Assembly (NCBI GenBank): GCA_016711875.1
Contig: JADJSD010000001.1
Span: forward strand, 558,001-622,000
DNA: 64,000 nt
Source of the DNA: Betaproteobacteria bacterium
Lineage (GTDB): Bacteria; Pseudomonadota; Gammaproteobacteria; Burkholderiales; Usitatibacteraceae
Direction of reading: 5' to 3'
Positions 40,701 through 48,785 of this stretch are shown one piece after another. The notes beneath the pieces are model-generated. The model did no database searches, was not told the origin of the DNA, and saw only the letters and a program-made list of their open reading frames with translations. Both the position numbers and the translations under genes were made by a program. The stretch's first letter is position 1; the number at the start of each line of letters is the position of its first letter.

Positions 40701-43311
40701 TCGCGCCGCTCGTCACGCCCGGCGGGCTGGCGGTCGAGGCGATCACGCTCGCGGAGGAAGGACCCATGCCCACGGCATTGGTCGCGGCCACCGTGCAGGT
40801 GTAGCTCGAAGCGCCCGCGAGCCCCGTCACGACGACGGGGGAGTAAGCGCTGCTGGCGGTGTACGTGTTGCCGCCGACGCAGGACGCCACATAGGCGGTG
40901 ATCGGCGCGCCGCCATCGGAGGCGGGGGTGCTGAATCCGAGGGTGACCTGCCCGCCGCCCGCCACGGTGGCGGTGATGGCGGGGGCGCCGGGCAGCGTGG
41001 CGACCACGATGTCGTCCAGCAGCATGTCCTGGCCGCCGCCGGCAGTCACGCCGTCGAAGATCACGTGGTTCGTGCCTCCGGCGTAGGGTGCCGGGAGGTC
41101 GAAGACGAACTGCTGCCAGCCGACGTTGGCCGTGCCCGGCGACCAGCCGCGGAAGCGGTTGATGGTGCCCAGCAGCGTGGCGCCGGCGAGGCTCGTGCCG
41201 GTGTTGACGTAGACGTCGACATGATCGTTCTTGGTGTCCGCCGCGTCGCGGTACATCCAGAAGGCGAGCTTCGCGCCGGTGACGCCCGCGAGCGAGAACG
41301 GCGGCGACACGAGTCGCGCCGTGCTGCCGGCGGCGGCGTCGTGGCTGTTGAAGAGGGCGAGGGTCGCGCCGCTGTGGGCCGGAACGCCGGCGGGATGATG
41401 CGTGGTCGTCGTCGTCGTCCAGGCGCCATCCGCGTGGACGCCGACGATCGACTGCCAGCCCGACGGCACTTGCGGCGCGGCGACGCCCTCGAACGTCTCC
41501 ACCGGCAGCATGAATCCTGCGGGCGTCACGCTGTTGGAGGCGGCCGAAGCCGCGCCCGCGCCGTTGGCGTTGCTCGCGCGCACCGTGAAGGTGTAGGTCG
41601 TGCCGTTCACGAGGCCGGACACGGTGACGGGACTCGAGGCGCCGCTTCCGGTGAAGCCGCCGGGATTCGAGGTGACGGTGTAGCCCGTGAGCGCGAGCCC
41701 GCCCGTCGAGGCCGGCGCCGTGAAGGCGACGCTCGCCGAGCCGATTCCCGCCGTGGCCGTGCCGATGACCGGCGCGCCCGGCAGGCCCGAAGGCGTCACG
41801 ACGGACGAGGCGGTCGATGCCGGGCCGGTGCCGATGGCATTGGTCGCGGTGACGGTGAACGAGTAGCCGGTGCCGTTGGAAAGGCCGCTCACCGTGATGG
41901 GGCTCGAGGCCGCGTTGACGGTGGCGCCGCCCGGGCTGCGGGTGACCGTGTACGAGAGGACCGGGCTGCCGCCATCGAAACCCGGCGCCGAGAACGAGAC
42001 CGTGGCCTGCGCGTCGCCGGCGACCACGCCCGTGATGGCCGGCGCACCCGGCACGCCCGCCGGCGCGCCCACGGGCAGCGTGAAGTCCCACACGTAGGCG
42101 TCGTCGCAGCGGATGTAGCCCGGCAGCTGCGACTCGAAGCCGTGCACGTCGTTGCAGCCGCTGCTCACGTCGCCCGGCAGGTCGGTGTCGTACTCGACGC
42201 CCGCGAAGAGGTTGTTGCGCAGCCAGGCGTAGCGCTGCGCGAGGAGCGCGCTTCCGGCCGCGGCGGCGCGGAACCGGCGGCCGGCCGTCACGTAGAACGC
42301 GAACGATTCGGCGAAGTCCTCGGCAGGCACGTACTTTCCCGCGGCGCAGCTTCCGTAGCCCGGGTTGAACGCGTACTTGGAGATCCAGTCGCGCGGGTCC
42401 TCGCTGCGGCGCGTGAAGCAGCCGTTGGTGTCGGTCGAGAGGTCGTAGCCGATCGCATAGAACGAGTACGAATTCACCGAGCGCCACAGCGGCACCTGCG
42501 CCGGAAAGGCCGAGGGCGCGTAGGCGCGGCCGAAACTGCCGTCCAGATAGTGCGCGTACTCGTGGATGGCGGTGGCGACGTCGACCGCCGCGCTGGGCCG
42601 GCGCGCGGTGTCCTTGCGCAGGTCGAAGTACGCGCCGACGAATCGGTAGTCCGAGGCCGGGTCGATCCAGGCGCCGCCCTGCCCGTAGTTGGCGTAGATC
42701 GCCGTTCCCGCCGCGTCCTGGATCTCGCCCAAGCACTGGAACGACGTGCACTGGATGAACTCGTCGCGGCCGGTGCGAAGGCCCGCGGGGAGCGAATCGA
42801 GCGCCAGCGCATAGATGGCCCGCACCGTGTCGCGCGAGGCCTCGTGGGCGTGCAGCGGCTGCATGCGGTCGGAAAGCAGGAAGCTCGCGGCGATGGGGGC
42901 GAGAGCCGCCTCGCGCGCGATGAGCCGCGCGTCGATCTGGGCGAGCGTGGCGGCGTCGACCAGGTCGCTCTGCGGCAGGCCCGCGTGCGCCTGGAACAGG
43001 TGCAGGCAGCGCAGGTGCGAGTCGTCCAGCGCGTAGCCGCTGCCCATCTCGGTCTGGTAGCCGAGCATGAGGAAGGCCGAGTAGAGCTTGTAGGCGAAGG
43101 TGCTGCGGTCGAGGTTGCCGTTGGGCTGGCGCCAACCGGCGACATGCATGTCGTACGGGGTACCGGCCATCACCTGCGCGGCGGCGGGGTCGGTCGAGAG
43201 GAACGCGGAGGTGAGCGCCTGGGCGGGCAGCGCCTGAAGACCCGCCACGAGGGCGAGTGCGCTCAGGAGGGCGCGGATTGCCCGGAACGGCCTGGCGGAG
43301 CGGGATTGCAT
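37738..43311 (-). CDS. Multi-domain secreted zinc-peptidase-like protein with Fn3, beta-propeller and anchor-D + DUF4214 module
   Basis: An 1857-residue protein with signal peptide MQSRSARPFRAIRALLSALA. Residues 70-130 resemble a peptidoglycan-binding domain (LMLGY, LHLFQAHAGLPQSDLVDAAT). A metallopeptidase-like domain follows with HEYAH (250-254), and E335 in FAESFAFY is a possible third zinc ligand. Several fibronectin type III domains (GAPAITGVVAGDAQATVSFS), a MAM/jelly-roll-like block (LVSPPFSLAGVTGAKLAFWM), Ig-like domains, a YncE-type beta-propeller (GNVSAIDLTTRRVVATVAAG, five or so blades) and one InlB-like repeat precede the choice-of-anchor-D and DUF4214 domains, ending EGCAP. ATG 43311 begins at the signal peptide; ATG 43365 would add 18 residues. 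Likely a surface protease or wall-binding protein. Confidence 0.82.
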   Translation of the reverse strand: MQSRSARPFRAIRALLSALALVAGLQALPAQALTSAFLSTDPAAAQVMAGTPYDMHVAGWRQPNGNLDRSTFAYKLYSAFLMLGYQTEMGSGYALDDSHLRCLHLFQAHAGLPQSDLVDAATLAQIDARLIAREAALAPIAASFLLSDRMQPLHAHEASRDTVRAIYALALDSLPAGLRTGRDEFIQCTSFQCLGEIQDAAGTAIYANYGQGGAWIDPASDYRFVGAYFDLRKDTARRPSAAVDVATAIHEYAHYLDGSFGRAYAPSAFPAQVPLWRSVNSYSFYAIGYDLSTDTNGCFTRRSEDPRDWISKYAFNPGYGSCAAGKYVPAEDFAESFAFYVTAGRRFRAAAAGSALLAQRYAWLRNNLFAGVEYDTDLPGDVSSGCNDVHGFESQLPGYIRCDDAYVWDFTLPVGAPAGVPGAPAITGVVAGDAQATVSFSAPGFDGGSPVLSYTVTRSPGGATVNAASSPITVSGLSNGTGYSFTVTATNAIGTGPASTASSVVTPSGLPGAPVIGTATAGIGSASVAFTAPASTGGLALTGYTVTSNPGGFTGSGASSPVTVSGLVNGTTYTFTVRASNANGAGAASAASNSVTPAGFMLPVETFEGVAAPQVPSGWQSIVGVHADGAWTTTTTTHHPAGVPAHSGATLALFNSHDAAAGSTARLVSPPFSLAGVTGAKLAFWMYRDAADTKNDHVDVYVNTGTSLAGATLLGTINRFRGWSPGTANVGWQQFVFDLPAPYAGGTNHVIFDGVTAGGGQDMLLDDIVVATLPGAPAITATVAGGGQVTLGFSTPASDGGAPITAYVASCVGGNTYTASSAYSPVVVTGLAGASSYTCTVAATNAVGMGPSSASVIASTASPPGVTSGATASFTVNAHHIVYLSASGSPAPAISLEGTLPAGLAYYPATGMLAGTPSCGTVGSYALTVVASNGAPPDARSSLTLTVQKATQQAALAMTPSVTVGRTVYLATTSTSMLPVTVQSLTPSVCTVADSWQLTAVSAGTCTLSLDQAGNADFLPAPQSLASFAIGAGRALAPTQASAIPGDAGVSLRFSPPANDGGSAITGYTATCQPGALTVTGASSPIAIGALANGTTVRCTVVANNASGAGDATGVLLATPGPATGPFALVTNTGVGNVSAIDLTTRRVVATVAAGSNPMGVAFEPSGQRAWITDQGGSTIRALDLGSWNVSVPVTVGSHPYGIAIDPAGAYAVVSLPSENKVAFVDLATHAVHGVTVGPSPAGVAIDGAGSRVVVANSGSSTVSVIDAATRVVTRTVTVGSAPFGIALNPAGTKAYAANWGDGSLSSVDLATGAVTTAPVGMDVFAVAVEPTGRQVLVTGQGDGVLAVFDAATLAPERNVSGVGFPAGVDATAGVAYVVDLVAPALALVDLATGAVTARIDLVEPMASSVGFGRFVQPSALAPPIPPTTYPLTASMEGSGTGRLSSSPAGIDCGETCAANFNSGASVSLMASGAGGSTFAGWSGACTGTGACTVSMDAAKSVTATFHAAVAALSASPSSLDLGGQSMYTTAPSQAVTFTNDGVAPVTVSSVTASTYFAVTHDCSTLAAGASCTASVSFTPTAMGSLNGTLTVQTSAGTVAVPLAGIGERSLVTHYYRSILRRAPDAAGKSFWESEAARMQSLGANVNETWYAMATFFFFSGEYQSLARDDAGFVTDLYSTFFNRPADAGGLPFWAGLLGQGMPREVVLVSFLFSAEFQGLAQAIFGNVQARKEVDTVVDFYRGLLSRLPDDGGLTGWVGQFRAAQCQGAGSVYAKVEAISSSFAGGAEYASRNRTDAQYVGDLYNAFLRRGGDLGGVQFWISQLAGGATRSAIRQQFIASPEFTHRVNAIIAEGCAP

Positions 43312-43546
43312 GGGTACACACTCACCGGCAGGCGCGAGCCCGGCAGGTACTGGAAGTTTCACCATTGCGCATCACGCTACCGCTCCGAAAGAGCCCCTGT
43401 CGGGGGCACGTACCCAGATTTCGGCCTGCGGGGCCGAAACCTGAGGGGAACGGTCGGTCGAATGATTACAGGTGAAATGCGGGGCGGGAGGACCCGCCGG
43501 CCTCACCCCAGGCGATGACGCGCGGCAGCCCGAAGCAAACCCGGCC

Positions 43547-45774
43547 TCACGGCACGCAGCCGGCGGCGATGATCGCGTTCACGCGGTTGGTGAACTCCGG
43601 GCTCGCGATGAACTGCTGGCGGATCGCGCTTCGGGTGGCCCCGCCCGCCAGCTGCGAAATCCAGAACTGCACCCCCGCCAGGTCACCGCCGCGACGCAGG
43701 AACGCGTTGTAGAGATCGCCCACGTACTGCGCGTTCGTGCGGTTGCGGCTCGCGTACTCGGCGCCGCCGGCGAAGCTGCTCGAGATCGCCTCCACCGTCG
43801 TGTAGACCGACCCGGCCCCCTGGCACTGCGCCGCGCGGAACTGGCCCACCCAGTTCGCGAAGCCGCCGTTGTCGGGAAGCCGCGACAGGAGCCCTCGGTA
43901 GAAGTCCACGACCGTGTCCACTTCCTTTCGCGCCTGCACGTTCCCGAAGATCGCCTGGGTGAAGGTCTGGAATTCCGTCGAGAACATGAACGACACCAAC
44001 ACCACTTCCGGGGCATCCCCTGCGACAGGAGCCCCGTCCAGAACGTGAGGCCCCCGGCGTCCGGGCCGCGGTTGAAGAAGGTGTTGTAGAGGTCCGTCAC
44101 GAAACCCGCGTTGTCGCGGTTGAAGGACTGGTACTCGGTGCTGAAGTAGAAGAACGTCGCCATCGCGTACCAGGTCTCGTTCACGTTCGCGCCCAGCCCC
44201 TGCATGCGCACTGCCTCGCCCTCCCAGAAGGCCTTGCCGCCCGCATCCGGCGCCCGGCGAAGGATCGAGCGGTAGTAGTGCGTCACCAGCGAGAGCTCGC
44301 CGATGCCCGACAGGGATATCGAGAACGTGCCGGCCGTGGTGACGAAGTTCACCCGCCCGGTGCGCGCGCCCGGCACGGTCGGGGTGAAGGCGGCCTCGAC
44401 GAGGCACGTGGCACCCGCCGCCAGCGTCGTGCAGTCGGTGGCGCCGGAGAAATCGCCGGCGATCGAGGCGTCCGTGAACGTGATCGGCGTGCCGCCGGTG
44501 TTGGTGATCGTCACGAGTTGCGCGGGCGCGGTCGTGTTGAGCGACTGCCCGCCGAAATCGAGCGCCGCCGGGCTTGCCGACAGCGCCGTGGCGATGACGG
44601 GAGCGGCGATGACCAGCACGGCCGTCGGGCTCGCGGTCTGGTTGCCGGTGCCCAGCTGGCCCTCGGCATTGCCGCCCCAGCACGAGATGCCGGCGTCGCT
44701 CAGCCCGCAGGTGTGAAGGCCTCCGGCGGAAACGTCGTACATTCCGGTCGTAAGTCCCTGCACGCCGATGGGCGCGGTGGTCCCGCCCGCGGCGGCCGGG
44801 TTGCCCAGCTGGCCCGCGTTGTTGAGGCCCCAGCAATACGCCGCGCCGCTCGCGACCGCGCAACCGTGGTTGCCGTTGCCGGCGGTGATGGCGGACACGC
44901 CGCTCGCGAGGCCCACGACGGCCTGCGGCACGTTGCTCGCGTTGTTGTTCCCCCCGCCCAGGCGGCCGCTCGTGCCGAAGCCCCAGCACCTGGCTGCCGC
45001 GCCCTGGATGCCGCAGGCGAAGTAGGCGCCCCCGCTCAGCACCGTCACGCCGCTGCCGTAGCCGCTCACGGCGACGGGGGCGAGGTTCACATAGGTGTTC
45101 GTGCCGTTGCCCATCTCGCCCGAATCGCCCTGCCCCCAGCAGAGCGCGCCGCCGTTCACGATGGCGCAGCTGTTGAAGCGGCCGGTCGTCACGTCGGTCG
45201 CGCCGGACGTGAGACCCGCAACCTGGACCGGCACCGCGCTCGAGAAGATCGAACCACCCGTGCCCAGCTGGCCCACCCCGCCCGCGCCCCAGCACTTCAC
45301 GGCGCCGTTGTGCACGGCGCAGCTATGCAGGTCGCCCACGGCGATCGCGGTGACGCCCGAGGAAAGGCCGACGACCGCCACCGGGACCGAACTGTCCTGG
45401 CTGCCGTTGTTGCCGAGCTGCCCGTAGTCGTTGTTGCCCCAGCAGGTCGCACCGCCGTTCACGATGGCGCAGCTGTGCGCGCCGCTCGTCGCGATGAAGC
45501 TCACGCCGGAGGACAGCCCTTGTACGAGGGTCGGCGAGGTCGCGCGGGCGAACGTGGCGTTGCCCACCTGGCCGTCGGTGTTCTTGCCCCAGCAGTAGGC
45601 GGCGCCATCCACGACGGCGCACGTGTTGTCGCCCCCCGCCCAGACCTGCATGGACGGGGCGGCGGCGACCGCGGGCGACGCGACCCAGGCCGCGAGGCAC
45701 AGTGCGGCGCGCGCGAAGATGCGGACGACCCGGGGGGCGTTCCGGAACGAGGATGCGGGATCGATTCGAGTCAT
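43547..45774 (-). pseudogene. RCC1-like propeller protein with anchor-D + DUF4214 module, one frameshift
   Basis: The signal peptide is MTRIDPASSFRNAPRVVRIF and then ARAALCLAAWVASPAVA. About eight RCC1-type repeats (GAAYCWGKNTDGQVGN, GGATCWGNNDYGQLGN) should form a beta-propeller. A choice-of-anchor-D domain and a DUF4214 domain follow. Within DUF4214 the frame breaks at about 44008-44013: the DNA reads ATGCCCCGGAAGTGG where every other copy has CGC/CGG-GAA-GTG, so one G is missing. The downstream frame then continues EVVLVSFMFSTEF to a normal EGCVP-like end (AGCVP). Repaired length is about 742 residues. It may be a real loss-of-function mutation, phase variation in a short G/C run or a sequencing error. 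ATG 45774 starts at the signal peptide. Confidence 0.75.
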
Positions 45775-45917
45775 GGGACGGCTTTCGGTGGAAGGGAGGA
45801 AATCGCGTTTCGGGGTTTTCCCGGCAGGCCCGGCAAGGCTGTCGGCGCACTGTAGAAACGCAATCGGCGGGGAAAAGGGGACAGGAAGTCCCACGGAAGG
45901 CCGCTGAAGCGCCGGCT

Positions 45918-45965
45918 GAAGGAGACGCGCACCTTCCAGGGCCGGTGAAGGCGCGCGTCCCTTTC
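45918..45965 (-). terminator. Imperfect hairpin after the histidine kinase gene
   Basis: On the minus strand, GAAAGGGACGCGC and GCGCGTCTCCTTC pair over 13 positions with one mismatch and one G-U, about ten bases beyond the histidine kinase stop. The loop is 22 bases and no U-run follows, so it is a weak terminator or an mRNA 3'-end structure. The remaining bases of 45775-45973 show a GGGGACAG core near 45877 but no gene. Confidence 0.3.
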
Positions 45966-45973
45966 AGCGCCCT

Positions 45974-47890
45974 TCAGAGTGGAAGGCGAAGGCGCAGCTC
46001 CGTGCCGCGCGGCGTGGCGGCACGCCATTCGACGCTGCCACCCAGGCGGGCGGTGCGCGCACGGATGTTGCGAAGTCCCCTGCCCTCGCTCGCCAGCGCC
46101 GGCATGCCGATGCCGTCGTCGGCAAGGGTGACGACGACCGCGTCGCCTTCCCGCGCGGTGGACAGGCGGATCGTCGTCGCCCGCGCGTGGTGCATCACGT
46201 TGTTGATGGCCTCCTGCACGATGCGCACGAGATCCGGTCCGCCCGTGCCGCGCAGGGAAGGCACGAGCGGCGTGTCGCCCACGTTCCAGGCCAGCGTGAG
46301 ACCCGCCTCGCCGATGCGCGCGCCGAACCGGTGGCGCAGGTTGGCGAGCAGGAGCGAGAGGTCGCCATCGGCCACCGAGAGCCCGTCCACCGCGAGGCGC
46401 ATCTCCTGGATGCAGTCGTCGCAGGTCTTCACCATCGCCTCGCGCGAGAGATTCCCGCGCTGGGCGTTCATCTTGGCCAGGAGCAACTGCGAGCCCAGCC
46501 CGTCATGCATCTCCTGCAGCAGCCGCTCGCGCTCGAGCACGGCCATCCGAGCCGCCTCGCTCTCGCGCAGCGCCGCGAAATTGGCCTCGAGTTGCGCGGT
46601 GCGCTCGCGCACCTGGCGCTCCAGTTCCCCGCGCGTCGCCTGCTCGCGCTGCAGGGAGGCGACGTAGCGGTTGCGCAGCAGCCAGCCCAGCAACATCACC
46701 CACGCGCCGTAGCCGACGAAGTTGATGTCGGTGACCGTCACGCGCCCCGGCACGACGAGAACGAAGACGCTCACGTAGAACCACGTCCAGGCACCCAGGC
46801 CCACGACGATCGCGGCCGCGAGCCGCATGCCACCGCCGCCGCGCCACACCGCGCGGCACAGGAGCGCCGTCGCGAGGGTGAGTACCGCCGCCCGGCTGCC
46901 GAGCGCCCACCAGGGCCAGGGATGGGAGAAATCGGTCCACGCCAGGCTGTTCCAGGCCGCGAAGGCATCGATGAGCGCGCCCACCGCCAGGTAGGCGACC
47001 GCGACGCGCGCGAGGACGGGCGGCCCCGCCTCGAAGAGCTTCACCACGAGCACCAGCACGAGCGCCTTGGCCGCGACATCCGCGCTGTCCAGGACCACGC
47101 GCCACCAGGGCGCGGGCAACGGCGCCTCGGCGAGCAGGTTGGGCGAGAGCAGGAGCGCGAGCAACAGGCATTCGACGCCGGCGAGGCCGTAGATCCACTC
47201 CTTGCGCAGCGCCGCCCACACCAGCACGAGGAAGATGCCCAGCACCGTCGCGGCCGCGATCACCATGCCGCGCCCCCACAACATGCGCGTGCGCGACTCC
47301 TGCAGGCTTTCCATGATGCGCACGGGCCCGACCTGCACCGTCGAGAGCGTGGCGCCGTCGTAGCCCGCGGCGCCCACGCGGAGCATCAGTTCGTGACGGC
47401 CCTCGGCAAGAAGCGCCGGCGGCACCTGGATGGCGAGCGTGCGGCTGCCGAGCTGGAAGCCGCGGTCCCCCCGCGAGAAGAGGTTGCTCGCGGTGGATTG
47501 CGCGAGCAGGTGCCCGTCCAGGTAGGCAAGCAGGTTGGGCCGGAAGCTCACGACGAGGAGGTAGGGCTCGGCGGCATCGGATGGCATCGCGAGGGGAATG
47601 CGAAACCAGGCGGAGCGCGGCACCTTGTCCGCCTCGCGCGGCTCGTAGAGCGGCAAGCGGAAGGGCGTTCCCGCTTCGGCCGGCGGCTCGAGGCTGTCGG
47701 AATCGATGCGGCTCGCCTCGGAAAGCCGGCGGACCCGCTCGCTCACCTCCACGCGCGCGGCCTGAAGCGCGGCGTGAAGCACGAACACGAGAACCGCCGG
47801 CGCGAACAGGGCGATCGCCAGCGTCGCGAGCCGTCCGCGCGGCTCGGGCGGGTTCGGTGAGCCGGCGGCGGGGAGGGAAAGGGTGCTCAA
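45974..47890 (-). CDS. Sensor histidine kinase, NarL/HisKA_3 type with 7TMR-DISM-like sensor
   Basis: About 638 residues. One N-terminal span is followed by a periplasmic beta-rich region (WFRIPLAMPSDAAEPYLLVV, AIQVPPALLAEGRHELMLRV) like DISM extracellular domains. Seven or so membrane spans follow (about 235-430), then a coiled coil (ERQVRERTAQLEANFAALRE). The HisKA_3 box is LLQEMHDGLGSQLLLAK (phosphoacceptor His in MHDG). The HATPase domain has the N-box EAINNVMHHA and DDGIGMP. It is divergent from its likely response regulator at 48070. The start is unsure: TTG 47890 precedes the first membrane span, and TTG 48004 gives a longer leader. Ligand unknown; its DISM type suggests a small molecule or sugar. 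Confidence 0.8.
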   Translation of the reverse strand: MSTLSLPAAGSPNPPEPRGRLATLAIALFAPAVLVFVLHAALQAARVEVSERVRRLSEASRIDSDSLEPPAEAGTPFRLPLYEPREADKVPRSAWFRIPLAMPSDAAEPYLLVVSFRPNLLAYLDGHLLAQSTASNLFSRGDRGFQLGSRTLAIQVPPALLAEGRHELMLRVGAAGYDGATLSTVQVGPVRIMESLQESRTRMLWGRGMVIAAATVLGIFLVLVWAALRKEWIYGLAGVECLLLALLLSPNLLAEAPLPAPWWRVVLDSADVAAKALVLVLVVKLFEAGPPVLARVAVAYLAVGALIDAFAAWNSLAWTDFSHPWPWWALGSRAAVLTLATALLCRAVWRGGGGMRLAAAIVVGLGAWTWFYVSVFVLVVPGRVTVTDINFVGYGAWVMLLGWLLRNRYVASLQREQATRGELERQVRERTAQLEANFAALRESEAARMAVLERERLLQEMHDGLGSQLLLAKMNAQRGNLSREAMVKTCDDCIQEMRLAVDGLSVADGDLSLLLANLRHRFGARIGEAGLTLAWNVGDTPLVPSLRGTGGPDLVRIVQEAINNVMHHARATTIRLSTAREGDAVVVTLADDGIGMPALASEGRGLRNIRARTARLGGSVEWRAATPRGTELRLRLPL

Positions 47891-48069
47891 GGGGCGCGCG
47901 GGGATCGGTCGCGGAGCGATACGGCATGTTACCCGCGGGGGCGGGCGGACAGACCTGTGCCGGCGAAGGGCGCGGCCCGGCCCTGTCCCGCGATCGGGGG
48001 ACAAGTCGGCCTGCAGGAAGGTCCTCCCGGTGGGTGCGGCAAGGCGACGGCCGGTCTAGACTGCGATCC
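47891..48069. promoter_or_regulatory. Divergent intergenic region between the histidine kinase and response regulator
   Basis: About 180 bases separate the two divergent two-component genes and must hold both promoters. The + strand side ends CTAGACTGCGATCC before the ATG at 48070, without a clear ribosome-binding site. I see no strong palindromic operator. The uncertain histidine kinase start reduces the true gap if TTG 48004 is used. Confidence 0.3.
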
Positions 48070-48726
48070 ATGCTCTCCCCCGGCATCGCCGTCCTTCTCG
48101 TCGAGGACGATCCCACCTTCTTCGACGCCTTCACGCGCGCCATCGCGCAGGCGGCGGACCTGCGCCTCATCGGGGCGGCCTCCACCTTCGCCGAGGGGCG
48201 TGCCCTCATCGAGCGCACGAACCCCGACGTGCTGCTGGTGGACCTGGGGCTGCCCGACGGCAGCGGCATCGACCTCATCCGCCTCGTGCGCGAACGCCAT
48301 CCCGATTGCGACGCCATGGTGGCCACCGTGTTCGGCGACGAGGCCCACGTCATCCAGTCGATCGAGGCCGGCGCGAGCGGCTACCTGCTCAAGGACTCGG
48401 CGGACGGCGACATCGCCGAGCAGATCCGCATGCTGCACGGGGGCGGCAGCCCCATCAGCCCGGTGATCGCGCGGCGCCTGCTCCAGCGCTTTCGCCCCGC
48501 CGTGCCCGCGCCGGGCGCGGCACCGCGCGCGGACCTTTCCGCACGCGAACTCGAAGTGCTCGGCCTCATCACGAAGGGCTTCACCTTCGAGGAGATCTCC
48601 CGACTGCTGGCGGTGTCTCCGCACACCGTGGGCACCTACGTGAAGCGCATCTACGGCAAGCTCCAGGTGGGCTCGAAGACCGAAGCGGTCTACGAGGCGA
48701 GGAAGCTCGGGCTGGTGCGCGACTGA
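48070..48726 (+). CDS. NarL/FixJ-family response regulator
   Basis: A 218-residue protein. The receiver domain begins MLSPGIAVLLVEDDPTFFDA, with acidic pocket E12-D13-D14, phosphoacceptor D58 in VLLVDLGLPDGSG, the switch Thr in ATVFGDEAH and Lys in GYLLKDSADG. The C-terminal LuxR-type helix-turn-helix is LSARELEVLGLITKGFTFEE followed by ISRLLAVSPHTVGTYVKRIY. It is divergent from the DISM-type histidine kinase, its probable partner. Target genes are unknown, but the pair is embedded in the DUF4214-module gene cluster. The gene converges on the hydrolase gene with a 59-base gap. Confidence 0.9.
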   Translation: MLSPGIAVLLVEDDPTFFDAFTRAIAQAADLRLIGAASTFAEGRALIERTNPDVLLVDLGLPDGSGIDLIRLVRERHPDCDAMVATVFGDEAHVIQSIEAGASGYLLKDSADGDIAEQIRMLHGGGSPISPVIARRLLQRFRPAVPAPGAAPRADLSARELEVLGLITKGFTFEEISRLLAVSPHTVGTYVKRIYGKLQVGSKTEAVYEARKLGLVRD

Positions 48727-48785
48727 ACTGACGGTCGGGCGATCTCGAGCGCCATGGGCGGGGCGCTTCGCCGGAAGGCACGGCG

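Noticed and set aside
37777..43518. A 1913-codon open frame on the + strand opposite the peptidase gene, and other multi-kb + strand frames
   Set aside because: They mirror high-GC codon structure of the minus-strand genes, are Arg/Gly/Ala-rich and show no domains. The minus frames carry signal peptides and known repeats.
47891..48004. Histidine kinase N-terminal extension to TTG 48004
   Set aside because: The added 38 residues are Arg/Pro-rich with no domain and would overlap the promoter of the divergent regulator; TTG 47890 is preferred but unproven.
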